A stretch of 64,000 bases of DNA from the NCBI RefSeq assembly GCF_021223605.1, contig NZ_CP075175.1, forward strand, positions 682,001 to 746,000, read 5' to 3'. This DNA comes from Paenibacillus sp. 481 (GTDB lineage Bacteria > Bacillota > Bacilli > Paenibacillales > Paenibacillaceae). Below, piece by piece: positions 1 through 7,989 of this stretch. Position numbers and translations under genes: made by a program. Position 1 is the stretch's first letter. The number at the start of each line of letters is the position of its first letter. The notes under the pieces were generated by a model. That model searched no databases and had not been told where the DNA came from. It saw only the letters and a program-made list of their open reading frames with translations.

Positions 1-466
1 TCGGCCGCTCCCGCTCATTAAGCAATGTGATAATCGTATCCGTAAACTGCTCCCACCCTCTGTTGCGATGAGATGCCGCTTGACCTTGCATTACGGTCAG
101 CACCGTATTAAGCATAAGAACGCCTTGCTCCGCCCATGGCGCTAAATAGCCGTGGTTCGGAATGGTCGTACCGACGTCTGCCGCGCACTCTTTAAACATA
201 TTTCGCAATGACGGTGGCGCTGGGACACCTGGCAGCACCGAAAAGCTTAAACCGTGAGCTTGTCCAGGGCCATGATAAGGGTCCTGCCCTAAAATGACGA
301 CCTTCGTATCTTGATATGCGGTATAGTTTAATGCGGAAAAAATATGATCGTATTGAGGATAAATCGTCTGATCCTCATACTGTTCCTTTAACCATCCCCA
401 CAACTGGCGAAAATAGGGTTGACGAATTTCATCCCGCAGTAGGTCCGCCCAATCATTGTTAACCAT
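1..466 (-). CDS. ung: Uracil-DNA glycosylase (3' part cut by window edge)
   Basis: This enzyme removes uracil from DNA and starts base excision repair in the cytoplasm. The visible N-terminal 155 residues contain the family-1 UDG catalytic motif [13 protein letters not shown] (water-activating Asp and the uracil pocket) followed by GLSFSV and the PNHGYL segment, closely matching Bacillus Ung in order and spacing. The C-terminal HPSP region lies beyond the window. Two in-frame ATGs exist, at 478 and 466. I prefer 466 because the AGAGGG ribosome binding site lies too close to the first, and because the resulting N terminus matches the usual length. It follows gapB on the same strand, with a hairpin between them. 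Confidence 0.95.
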   Translation of the reverse strand, partial: MVNNDWADLLRDEIRQPYFRQLWGWLKEQYEDQTIYPQYDHIFSALNYTAYQDTKVVILGQDPYHGPGQAHGLSFSVLPGVPAPPSLRNMFKECAADVGTTIPNHGYLAPWAEQGVLMLNTVLTVMQGQAASHRNRGWEQFTDTIITLLNERERP

Positions 467-560
467 CGAATGGATCATCCCTCTCAATCTATGTACACCT
501 ATCGTAACATAGAGTAAAGAAGAAATCACGTTATGAAGTACAAGTACAATACGCAACAAT

Positions 561-606
561 CTCGTCACACGCAAGCCAGTTAATCATATAGGCTTGCGTT
601 GACGAG
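561..606 (-). terminator. Hairpin between gapB and ung
   Basis: An inverted repeat of about 16 bp has arms at 561-577 (CTCGTCACACGCAAGCC) and 591-606 (GGCTTGCGTTGACGAG). On the minus strand it sits just after the gapB stop codon. Only a weak T-rich tail (ATTGTT) follows, so it may be a leaky terminator or an mRNA 3'-end stabiliser. Confidence 0.5.
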
Positions 607-644
607 ACCGTGAATGTCATTGACACTATTTTCAAAAACGATAC

Positions 645-1679
645 TTAACCCACTTCTACAGCAACGTCTGCTTTCAAAGTGATGTTACTCGTTACATGAC
701 GAACGAGATCAGCCACTCGACATACATAGCCCCATTCATTATCGTACCACGCCAACAGTTTAACCTGTTTGCCAGAGGCAAGCATGGATAGACTATCGAC
801 CACCGCTGACTTCTCACATCCTACAAAGTCAATCGATACTAACGGCTCTTCACACAACGCTATATACGGCGCTAATGTCCCTCTCGCAGCGTCAGCGAAT
901 GCCTGACGCACGTCTTGCACGGTCACTTCTTGACCTAATTGCACGTTCAGATCAATCACGGATACGTCTTGCGTTGGAACTCGCAAGGAGTAGCCTGCCA
1001 AGCGAGGCGCCAAATGAGGCAACACATCAACTAACGCTTTACTCACTCCTGTAGTCGTCGGAACAATCGATTGCGTACACGCACGAGCCCGGCGTAAATC
1101 TTTGTGCGGGTTATCGAGATGCCGCTGGTCATTCGTCACCGCGTGTACAGTCGTCATCCAGCCTTGCTCCACGTTAAAAGCATTGTCCAGCACGTACAGC
1201 ACAGGAGCTAAGCAGTTCGTTGTACAGGAAGCAGCGGACAACAGTTTATGTCGCTCTGGCTGAAAACGGTGCTCATTAACGCCCATTACGACCGTTAAGT
1301 CCATTTCTTTACCTGGAGCCGTAATAATGACTCGCTCTGCCCCAGCCGCTAAATGGAGCGCTGAGCCTTCTCTATGATTAAAAGCTCCTGTCGCATCTAT
1401 TACGACTGAAACTTCGCATTGACGCCACGGAATGAGCTCTGGATTGCGTTCATGAAGTAGGCGAACACGTTGTCCGTTAATAAGTAGGTCTCCACCATCT
1501 ATCGCGAAATTTGCATCCCATCTACCATGAACAGAATCGTATTTTAACAAGTGGATAAGAGTTTCTGCCGAGCATGACGTATTAATGGCTACCAAACGTA
1601 CTCCTGATACCGTAGTCGTCATCCATTTGCGAATAAGCATGCGCCCAATTCTGCCCGTACCGCTGATTCCAATGTTCAT
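645..1679 (-). CDS. gapB: Glyceraldehyde-3-phosphate dehydrogenase, GapB type (gluconeogenic, probably NADP-preferring)
   Basis: This 344-residue cytoplasmic enzyme interconverts glyceraldehyde-3-phosphate and 1,3-bisphosphoglycerate. The N-terminal Rossmann motif (GISGTGRIGR), the catalytic Cys in SAASCTTNCLAP, the TTVHAVTNDQ segment and the C-terminal WYDNEWGY are all present. After the second beta strand it reads INTSCSAETL, where glycolytic NAD-dependent GapA has an acidic residue that binds NAD ribose. This closely resembles the INASYSAETL of Bacillus subtilis GapB, the NADP-linked gluconeogenic isozyme. The start is supported by a GGAGGGG site 7 nt upstream. It stands alone behind its own promoter, apart from any glycolytic gapA-pgk operon, which also fits GapB. 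Confidence 0.9.
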   Translation of the reverse strand: MNIGISGTGRIGRMLIRKWMTTTVSGVRLVAINTSCSAETLIHLLKYDSVHGRWDANFAIDGGDLLINGQRVRLLHERNPELIPWRQCEVSVVIDATGAFNHREGSALHLAAGAERVIITAPGKEMDLTVVMGVNEHRFQPERHKLLSAASCTTNCLAPVLYVLDNAFNVEQGWMTTVHAVTNDQRHLDNPHKDLRRARACTQSIVPTTTGVSKALVDVLPHLAPRLAGYSLRVPTQDVSVIDLNVQLGQEVTVQDVRQAFADAARGTLAPYIALCEEPLVSIDFVGCEKSAVVDSLSMLASGKQVKLLAWYDNEWGYVCRVADLVRHVTSNITLKADVAVEVG

Positions 1680-1717
1680 TTTTATAACCCCTCCATATGT
1701 TATATCACTTTAAATCT

Positions 1718-1746
1718 AATATAACATCATATATATGTGTAATCAA
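1718..1746 (-). promoter_or_regulatory. Probable gapB promoter
   Basis: On the minus strand, TTGATT (1741-1746) and TATATT (1718-1723) are separated by exactly 17 bp, about 40 bp upstream of the gapB start codon. An imperfect match to the CcpN box of Bacillus gapB lies near 1690-1707, but it is too weak to call. Confidence 0.55.
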
Positions 1747-1865
1747 TCCATTAATACACATTAATTTGGGGATGTATAATAAAAAACACGTTCAAAGCGT
1801 TATTTCTTGCTTTTCCAATTCACCATCGACCTTAATAAACGATCAATCATTTAAAATAATGCAAA

Positions 1866-1918
1866 TAAAAAACTCCTTCGATTTGATGTGCCTTATTACA
1901 TCAAGTCGAAGGAGTTTA
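1866..1918 (-). terminator. Strong terminator hairpin upstream of gapB
   Basis: Long inverted repeat (AACTCCTTCGATTTGATGT and its near complement) followed on the minus strand by TTTTTTATTTG. It lies about 60 nt beyond the terminator of the tRNA cluster and insulates gapB from it. Confidence 0.75.
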
Positions 1919-1980
1919 TATGTACGGCCGCTCATGGTTTAGCTATACTTGTTGGCATACTTACATCCATGTACAACATC

Positions 1981-2007
1981 AAAAAAAGCCCTCAAAATGA
2001 GGGCTTT
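1981..2007 (-). terminator. Terminator of the tRNA cluster
   Basis: The hairpin AAAGCCCTCA / TGAGGGCTTT with a 3-nt loop is followed by seven T residues on the minus strand, 15 nt after the tRNA-Leu gene. Confidence 0.85.
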
Positions 2008-2021
2008 ACGATTCATATGTA

Positions 2022-2110
2022 TGGTGCCGAGGACGGGGGTCGAACCCGTACGGTAGTCACCTACCGCAGGATTTTAAGTCCTGTGCGTCTGCCAATTCCG
2101 CCACCCCGGC
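2022..2110 (-). tRNA. tRNA-Leu (UAA)
   Basis: An 89-nt class II tRNA with a long variable arm (GGTAGGTGACTACC). The acceptor stem GCCGGGG pairs with CCTCGGC, including one G-U pair. The anticodon loop CTTAAAA gives anticodon UAA, and the 3' CCA is encoded. It is the last gene of a three-tRNA cluster. Confidence 0.96.
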
Positions 2111-2150
2111 ATACTATTAAACTATGAATCTTTGAAAACAACTGGATCGT

Positions 2151-2227
2151 TGGTGGGCCCTGAGGGACTCGAACCCCCGACCAATCGGTTATGAGCCGAC
2201 CGCTCTAACCAACTGAGCTAAGGGCCC
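2151..2227 (-). tRNA. tRNA-Ile2 (CAU, lysidine type)
   Basis: A 77-nt tRNA with acceptor stem GGGCCCT/AGGGCCC, D arm AGCTCAGTTGGTTAGAGC, anticodon loop CTCATAA (anticodon CAU) and encoded CCA. The body resembles the minor isoleucine tRNA, whose anticodon C is changed to lysidine by TilS, rather than elongator Met tRNA: it has C4-G69 and C5-G68 pairs and the TTAGCTCAG start. Elongator tRNA-Met is the alternative reading. Confidence 0.8.
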
Positions 2228-2255
2228 TCGCACCATAGTCGTTTTCAATGGTGTT

Positions 2256-2332
<77 letters not shown>

Positions 2333-2383
2333 TCAACATTGTCAGCTGCTTCATTTCAATTCATTTCAGCGGCGACATGTATT

Positions 2384-2413
2384 AATATACTATACAGACA
2401 TATGAACAGTCAA
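2384..2413 (-). promoter_or_regulatory. Promoter of the tRNA cluster
   Basis: On the minus strand, TTGACT (2408-2413) and TATATT (2384-2389) are separated by 18 bp. They lie about 50 bp upstream of the initiator tRNA, in an A/T-rich context typical of stable-RNA promoters. Confidence 0.7.
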
Positions 2414-2443
2414 GTAAAAATCAAAAAAAATTTAAAAAACTTT

Positions 2444-2608
2444 TTAAAACATGAATCGAACCCCGTATTTCCCCCGTTTAGAGCGGAAAACTTCGATTTC
2501 CTGCGGCGATTCATAACCATAAATCCAAGCATCATGTTCTAAACGCTGCTGCAAGGTGCGCGCTTGAAATTTAGTTTCATACAGCCTGCCCCAATAAATC
2601 CACTGCAT
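2444..2608 (-). CDS. Small uncharacterised protein (54 aa)
   Basis: An open frame of 54 codons that I do not recognise. It starts with ATG at 2608, 11 nt after an AAGGGG ribosome binding site, and ends just before the -35 box of the tRNA promoter. The product begins MQWIYWGRLYETKF, is rich in aromatic residues, has a charged middle (LQQRLEHDAW) and ends in a basic tail, RSKRGKYGVRFMF. The protein looks folded and non-repetitive and has no membrane segment or signal peptide, so it is more protein-like than the overlapping frames. It lies between the tRNA promoter and the terminator of the solute-binding protein gene. No function can be assigned. Confidence 0.55.
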   Translation of the reverse strand: MQWIYWGRLYETKFQARTLQQRLEHDAWIYGYESPQEIEVFRSKRGKYGVRFMF

Positions 2609-2689
2609 CCGTTCGACATCCCCTTCTTAATCATGCTTCGCTTAATGTGCCCATTTTTCAAAAAGAAAGAACCCCCCCATAACTTTAAA

Positions 2690-2731
2690 TAAAAAATCGG
2701 CGTGCAGAGCTGAAGTCTGCACACCGATTTT
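2690..2731 (-). terminator. Terminator of the ABC exporter operon
   Basis: The stem AATCGGTGTGCAGA / TCTGCACGCCGATT is followed by TTTTTTATTT on the minus strand, 19 nt past the stop codon of the solute-binding protein gene. It closes the five-gene operon. Confidence 0.85.
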
Positions 2732-2749
2732 CGCAATTAACGGTTAATT

Positions 2750-4216
2750 CTATCCACCGCTAGTCGTATTTTTTTTATTTGCATTCTTTTTAATGCTTTG
2801 CAATAGTTCATTGCCTTTCTTTTCCCACTCTTGAAGTCCTTGTTCAACTGTCTTTTTCTTATTAAACACTTCGCTCATAATTTGATACCCAGAATGTGTT
2901 ACTTCTCTTAACTCTGGCTTCTGCGCTTCAAGTTCCTCTGTGCTATTTTTAGCTGGCTGCATAGGCTTGGATTTGAACAGAGCTTCAACATTGTAATTTA
3001 CACCCTGTTTTGGCTTAGCATAATCTTTATGCGATACGAGCTCATACGTACTGCGGGAACGCAATTTCGCCCAATCCTCACCACTAACAAACTTAATAAA
3101 TTCCCACGCATCTTCTGAATTCGTTGCTTTTTGGTTAATGGCAAACACTTCACCCGTACTTACCTTACTTGCTACACCAGGTGCTTCTGGGTGTGAAGGC
3201 ATAGACACGATATCCCAATCAAATCGTTTAAAGCCTTTAATTTTGTCCGCGCTTTTCATAGCTGTATCAATCTCATTATTGATGTAATTGAATTCCCCAA
3301 TTACCATAGCTGCACGACCGGATAAAAATACATCCGATTGGATAGGATTATAGCTACCGTCTTTAGGTTGATCCATTTCTATATTGTGTGTGGCAATAAT
3401 TTTTTCTTGATCCAATCTTGCAAACGTTTCAAACACACGCTTCCACGGCGCTGAGTTGATCATCATTTTTTCTGCTTTATCATCATATGTACGTAGATTC
3501 AACGGTGGAACATATTGGCTCATAATTCCATCTGAGAGGTCATTTGGATAGTGACTGAAAGAAAATCCGTACTTGCGATTTTTACCTTCTCCACTTGACA
3601 TACGACGTGCTAATTGGAACAATTCATCCCATGTCATACCATCCTTAGGAGCCTCTACGCCTGCCGCGCTAAACATTGTTTTGTTATATACTAAAGCACT
3701 CGGATAATATGTCGGTGCAAAACCGTACATTTTACCGTCGCCTAATGCCTTCAAGCTATCGACTACAGCTGGAACGAATTTATTCATGTCCACTTTACTT
3801 TGCTGCATAAGCGCTTCAAGATCTTTTACCATTCCCTCTTGCACGAGTGCACGATGAACACTTGGGCTTGTATAAACAATGTCAACCGGATTAGAGCTGT
3901 TCATTAACTTTTTCATGCCTTCTGTATAATTCGGCTCTTTCCACATACCATCGTCTTGCGTATATCTTTGTTCGTCATAATTAAAAATAGGTACAATTTC
4001 AAATTTGATTTTGCCTTTGTTGCTGAACTCGAACATATCTGTATATTGTGAACGGAACCAGGAATCATCTCCGCTTCCTCTCATCACTCCGATACGCAGC
4101 ACACGTTCTTGACCCGATTGCGCGTCTTCACCTTTCGTACAAGCCGCAAGCAGCGGAAATACCATTGTCATAACGAGCGTTAATAGTAAAAGCTTTCTTC
4201 CCCAAGTCTTATTCAT
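2750..4216 (-). CDS. Extracellular solute-binding lipoprotein (family 1-like), last gene of an ABC exporter operon
   Basis: A 488-residue protein that starts with a lipoprotein signal peptide; the lipobox LLAAC places the lipid-anchored Cys at residue 26. The mature part looks like a family-1 (maltose-type) substrate-binding protein: an early VLRIGVMRG strand, VDIVYTSPSVHRALVQEG, the GEVFAINQKATNSEDAWEFI segment near the C terminus, and a charged lysine-rich tail. Such proteins normally deliver ligands to MalFG-type importers, but no importer permease is nearby. The gene begins 5 nt after an ABC ATPase gene and is co-transcribed with an FtsX/MacB-like permease and an adaptor. The ligand is unknown. 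It may act as a sensor or accessory factor rather than as an import receptor. Confidence 0.8.
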   Translation of the reverse strand: MNKTWGRKLLLLTLVMTMVFPLLAACTKGEDAQSGQERVLRIGVMRGSGDDSWFRSQYTDMFEFSNKGKIKFEIVPIFNYDEQRYTQDDGMWKEPNYTEGMKKLMNSSNPVDIVYTSPSVHRALVQEGMVKDLEALMQQSKVDMNKFVPAVVDSLKALGDGKMYGFAPTYYPSALVYNKTMFSAAGVEAPKDGMTWDELFQLARRMSSGEGKNRKYGFSFSHYPNDLSDGIMSQYVPPLNLRTYDDKAEKMMINSAPWKRVFETFARLDQEKIIATHNIEMDQPKDGSYNPIQSDVFLSGRAAMVIGEFNYINNEIDTAMKSADKIKGFKRFDWDIVSMPSHPEAPGVASKVSTGEVFAINQKATNSEDAWEFIKFVSGEDWAKLRSRSTYELVSHKDYAKPKQGVNYNVEALFKSKPMQPAKNSTEELEAQKPELREVTHSGYQIMSEVFNKKKTVEQGLQEWEKKGNELLQSIKKNANKKNTTSGG

Positions 4217-4221
4217 CGATG

Positions 4222-5106
4222 TTATCCCTCCAACGTTTTCGGTGTTCGTATAATAATTTTGTCACCGTCTAGTTCCATAGACGCTTTGTCCTGGATGTTG
4301 AGTGCTTCTAAGTACTCTTTCGGTACTTGCAAACGGCCTACTCGATCCACAACTACATACGCTTCATGCACTTCCTGCAATCCCCCACCATGGTTGTGCT
4401 GCATCTCTTCATCTTCATCCAAGTTAGGGTTGCGCTTTATAAATTCCGTGCTCGTCAGGCCGTCACGGATCGCTACAACGCGATCCACTTTGCCAGCCAG
4501 TGATAAATCGTGTGTAACGATAACGATTGTAATGCCGATCTCTTGATTCATACGACGGAAAATGTTCATAATCATGTCCGACGTTTGCGTATCGACCGAC
4601 CCTGTTGGCTCATCCGCCAACAGCATTTGCGGTTTGTTAGCAAGCGAAATCGCGATGGCGACACGCTGCTGTTCACCGCCTGACAGTTGGTGCAGCTTAT
4701 TGTTCAAACGGTGGCCGAGGCCGACCCATTCCAATAGCTGCTTCGCGTAGGGGCGGTCCATCTTGCCCGCCAGCATCATCGGCACTTCAACGTTTTCAAG
4801 CGCCGTCAAGTATGGCAGCAAGTTACGCGCATTGTTTTGCCATATAAAGCCTACGGTATCGCGCTTATACTCCACCAATTGGTCATCGGTAATTTTGAGC
4901 AAATCCCATTTTCCGACGCGAACGCTCCCAGCGGATGGACGATCCAATCCGCCGAGAATGTTCAATAATGTCGATTTACCGCTGCCGCTATTACCGATAA
5001 TAGCCATCAATTCGCCCTGCCGAACAGAAATGTTCAAACCTTGCAGAGCGACAACTTCGATATCTTCTGTTTTGTAAATTTTGACGAGACCTTCGCACTG
5101 TATCAC
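4222..5106 (-). CDS. ABC transporter ATPase with C-terminal AbrB-like domain
   Basis: A 294-residue protein. Residues 1-225 form a LolD/MacB-class ATPase: Walker [10 protein letters not shown] at 38-46, Q-loop near 90, signature LSGGEQQ at 141-147, Walker B MLLADEP at 161-167 and H-loop His199. An acidic, histidine-containing linker (about 228-248) leads to a C-terminal segment (about 249-288) that matches the AbrB/SpoVT/MazE swapped-hairpin fold: [12 protein letters not shown], then [18 protein letters not shown]. Such domains usually dimerise and bind DNA, so the fusion is unusual for a transporter ATPase. The gene starts with GTG, 9 nt after an AGGAG site, and lies 3 nt past the permease stop codon. 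The ATPase assignment is firm; the role of the added domain is unknown. Confidence 0.9.
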   Translation of the reverse strand: MIQCEGLVKIYKTEDIEVVALQGLNISVRQGELMAIIGNSGSGKSTLLNILGGLDRPSAGSVRVGKWDLLKITDDQLVEYKRDTVGFIWQNNARNLLPYLTALENVEVPMMLAGKMDRPYAKQLLEWVGLGHRLNNKLHQLSGGEQQRVAIAISLANKPQMLLADEPTGSVDTQTSDMIMNIFRRMNQEIGITIVIVTHDLSLAGKVDRVVAIRDGLTSTEFIKRNPNLDEDEEMQHNHGGGLQEVHEAYVVVDRVGRLQVPKEYLEALNIQDKASMELDGDKIIIRTPKTLEG

Positions 5107-5109
5107 GGC

Positions 5110-7989
5110 TTAACGCTCCTCTCCCATCTTCACAGCCTGATGCACGCGCAGACGACGAATATGCAAGAGCAACATCGTTGCACCCGTCACCATCATAACG
5201 CCCACGACGATATACAATTGCAGCGTATCCCGCGCTTCAAAGACGATACGGAACGGCGGAACTTGCATTTGGGCATTCTCTGCCGACTGTAAAAATGGTA
5301 AAAATATGCGGCTTGATAGCTTGCCGATCAAAATACCTAGCCCGATTGACAGGCCTGCCGTAAACAGTTGCTCCAGTAAGAGCATACCTGTTAACTGCCT
5401 GCGTGAAAGTCCCATGGCCCGCAAAATACCAAATTGCACGACACGTCCAGATAGATTGAAGAACCAATATAAAATGTAGCCAATTAACGAGATAATGACA
5501 GAGATAAGGAATCCCATACTCAAAATTCCAAACAAACCGCCTCGCGTCGGCTGTTTATTTTGGGCCACAATTTCCGCACGCACGTCCTTAATGGACACGT
5601 ACTCCACATTTTCCTTGCTCAAAGCTTCCATAATTGGCTTAATCTTCGCGCCAGGCTTCATTTTCAACCAAACGTCATATTTCATCACCGAAACTCGATC
5701 GAAAATATAGTCCAAATTCGCGATAAAGAACGGCTCTTGGTCTGGATAAAGACTTGGCCAATAAGGCAAGATGGCCACGATCACAAAGTCTACCATTTCA
5801 TCTTCTAGCGAAATTTGTACAACATCACCTGCTTTAAGCTGATATTGCTTCGCTACGTTCGATGAGACAATGATACCTTCTTCGTAATACTTACCAAGCG
5901 CATCCAAATATTTATAAGGATGCAGTGGGAACATCGATTTATCATTGTCACGGAACCAACCAACTTTAGCAAAGTCTACATTATCAATCCCCATGACCAT
6001 ACCTTGGCCAATAGATTTACCAGATACGATGACATTCGCCTTTTTCTTCATGACACGCGACGCAGCTTCTACACCTGGCAAGTTCTGAAATACGCCGAAT
6101 CGTAACTCGGAAACGATACTCTTGGTCGGTCGAGGTGTGCCGCCCCCTGGACCAGGCCCAGGGCGATTTCCACCGCCACCTTTACCTTTATCGTCTTTTT
6201 TCGGTGGCGTCGGACGTTCAAACACGGCCTTCGTTTCAAACACCGGCTCAATTACAACGTCCGCTCCATTCTTATATAGCATTCGCTCTGTTGAATTCAA
6301 GTCGATTGTCCGCGCAGACGAGGCATTGTAAACACCTAATCCCAGCGTCAAAATGAGCAAAATCATGAGCGGATAATACGAACGAGCAGAACGCGACAGC
6401 TGCGTTAACGTCAAGTATAGCGGGACAGGGAGGAACTTGCCGCCCAGTCGTTGTACGAGACGCAAAATAAATGGAAAAAGCCGCAGCATAAACAGTCCAC
6501 ATGCAAAAATAGCTAGCGCTGGTATGAAAAATAGAAACGGCTGCACTTGCAGCTGGTCCGCCGTCATACCTGTCTTAAAGGACATTAGCTGTCGTTCATT
6601 CAGCATGTAATACCCGTAGCCCGTAATCGCCAGCAGCAAAATATCCAAAAACCAGCGCTGCCAAAATGGCTTCTTATCACCGCGTGCGAGCTTCTGCTTC
6701 AAATTGACGATCGAAGCACGTGCAAACACAATTGCCGGGATTACACTCGCTAAGATCGCGATTAGTACCGCGAGTGAGCCTGCGATAACCGCATCCGTGG
6801 AGAAGCCAATCGGGATCGATTTCCGATTTACAAATTGCAAAAATCCGTTGGCCGAGCCTATCGACTTCGCCATAAACCAGCCTATCAATGGCGCCAATAA
6901 CAGCGCCACAGCTCCGAGCAGCAAACCTTCCAGCAAATAAAGCATCGTAATTTGCCTTGTGCTAGCCCCGCGGCTACGTAGTACTGCAATGTCACTTTGC
7001 TGCTTCTCCAATGCCTGCTTAGAGTTCATCGTAATATAATAGAACACCATCGCAATCATCGGTGCCGCCAGCGTGAACAACATCAGCTGCATTTGCAAGC
7101 TTTCAGCACGGAACTCATCCAGCAAGCTGCTGAACGAAATTTCAACATTCGTGCCTTTTAAATGCTGATACAAGTCAATGCCGATTCGATCCAATGTACG
7201 TTTGAGTGGCGACAGCTGACTTGTCTGAATATTTTGCAAATCAAATACGTAATACCAAGACGAACGCTGCAACTGCAATTTATGCTGCTCCAGCAAAGTA
7301 CCTGTGAACGTCTCTGGTGAAGTATAGAGCACATTCATCATGCCTTCGAATCCTTGGCTCCAGTAGGCATCCGTATCTTTTTTCGCTTTAAAAGATCCGA
7401 CGATTTTTACTTTTAGCGTCTTATCTGAGCTTCCAGACAGCGGATATTCCAACTCTGCTCCGAGCGGCAGATCGTTGCGCAGCATCGCTTCGTCCAGCAT
7501 AACGACTTCGATAACACCGTTCTTTTCGCCGTCCTTGTAGGCACCACCGCGGACCCATTCCACTTTGTCATTCAATCCCGTTAACGCGGATAACGACATG
7601 GAACGGACACGGCTAGCATCGACTTTGGTCGGGTCAACAGGGTTTACTTCCGTCGCCTTTAACGATAATTCCTGTACAAAAGTTTGAGCAGGAAAACCGA
7701 TCTGATCTTTCACATCTTTACGTATATACGTGTCGACATTTTTCAGCCCGTTTAAATCGGTCTTTTCTCCTGCTGATGCTTGATAGCGTATTAATAAAGA
7801 CCCAGCAGGTATTCCTTCGCTGTTTTGTTGCAACTGATCCTTGACAACCCGCTTCAATGCGCCGTCCGAATACATTGGGATGCTGACCGTAAACGAAACA
7901 GCGACAATTAATCCAAGCAGTGTGCTAAGCGTAAGCCAACGAGTGTTCCACATTTTCCGAAATAGAAAGCGTATCAGCGGAATTCCCAT
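5110..7989 (-). CDS. Large FtsX/MacB-family ABC transporter permease
   Basis: A 959-residue membrane protein with a duplicated FtsX/MacB layout. The first membrane helix is at about 15-38, followed by a large external domain to about 300. A cluster of about six helices follows (about 305-560), then a second external domain containing a Gly/Pro-rich linker (near 610-640, GKGGGGNRPGPGPGGG). Three C-terminal helices end it (about 820-945) with the typical ILRAMGLSRRQL coupling segment; an equivalent VLRSRGASTRQI occurs in the first half. Such permeases drive mechanotransmission or export of peptides, lipids or antibiotics rather than import. ATG overlaps the adaptor stop codon (TAATG), so translation is coupled. 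The substrate cannot be read from sequence. Confidence 0.88.
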   Translation of the reverse strand: MGIPLIRFLFRKMWNTRWLTLSTLLGLIVAVSFTVSIPMYSDGALKRVVKDQLQQNSEGIPAGSLLIRYQASAGEKTDLNGLKNVDTYIRKDVKDQIGFPAQTFVQELSLKATEVNPVDPTKVDASRVRSMSLSALTGLNDKVEWVRGGAYKDGEKNGVIEVVMLDEAMLRNDLPLGAELEYPLSGSSDKTLKVKIVGSFKAKKDTDAYWSQGFEGMMNVLYTSPETFTGTLLEQHKLQLQRSSWYYVFDLQNIQTSQLSPLKRTLDRIGIDLYQHLKGTNVEISFSSLLDEFRAESLQMQLMLFTLAAPMIAMVFYYITMNSKQALEKQQSDIAVLRSRGASTRQITMLYLLEGLLLGAVALLLAPLIGWFMAKSIGSANGFLQFVNRKSIPIGFSTDAVIAGSLAVLIAILASVIPAIVFARASIVNLKQKLARGDKKPFWQRWFLDILLLAITGYGYYMLNERQLMSFKTGMTADQLQVQPFLFFIPALAIFACGLFMLRLFPFILRLVQRLGGKFLPVPLYLTLTQLSRSARSYYPLMILLILTLGLGVYNASSARTIDLNSTERMLYKNGADVVIEPVFETKAVFERPTPPKKDDKGKGGGGNRPGPGPGGGTPRPTKSIVSELRFGVFQNLPGVEAASRVMKKKANVIVSGKSIGQGMVMGIDNVDFAKVGWFRDNDKSMFPLHPYKYLDALGKYYEEGIIVSSNVAKQYQLKAGDVVQISLEDEMVDFVIVAILPYWPSLYPDQEPFFIANLDYIFDRVSVMKYDVWLKMKPGAKIKPIMEALSKENVEYVSIKDVRAEIVAQNKQPTRGGLFGILSMGFLISVIISLIGYILYWFFNLSGRVVQFGILRAMGLSRRQLTGMLLLEQLFTAGLSIGLGILIGKLSSRIFLPFLQSAENAQMQVPPFRIVFEARDTLQLYIVVGVMMVTGATMLLLHIRRLRVHQAVKMGEER

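Noticed and set aside
1697-1942. 81-codon plus-strand frame in the gapB upstream region
   Set aside because: It crosses a terminator hairpin and the gapB promoter and lacks a ribosome binding site.
2539-2736. 65-codon minus-strand frame overlapping the proposed 54-codon gene
   Set aside because: It begins within the operon terminator, and its product (Cys-rich, low complexity) looks less protein-like than the overlapping frame chosen.
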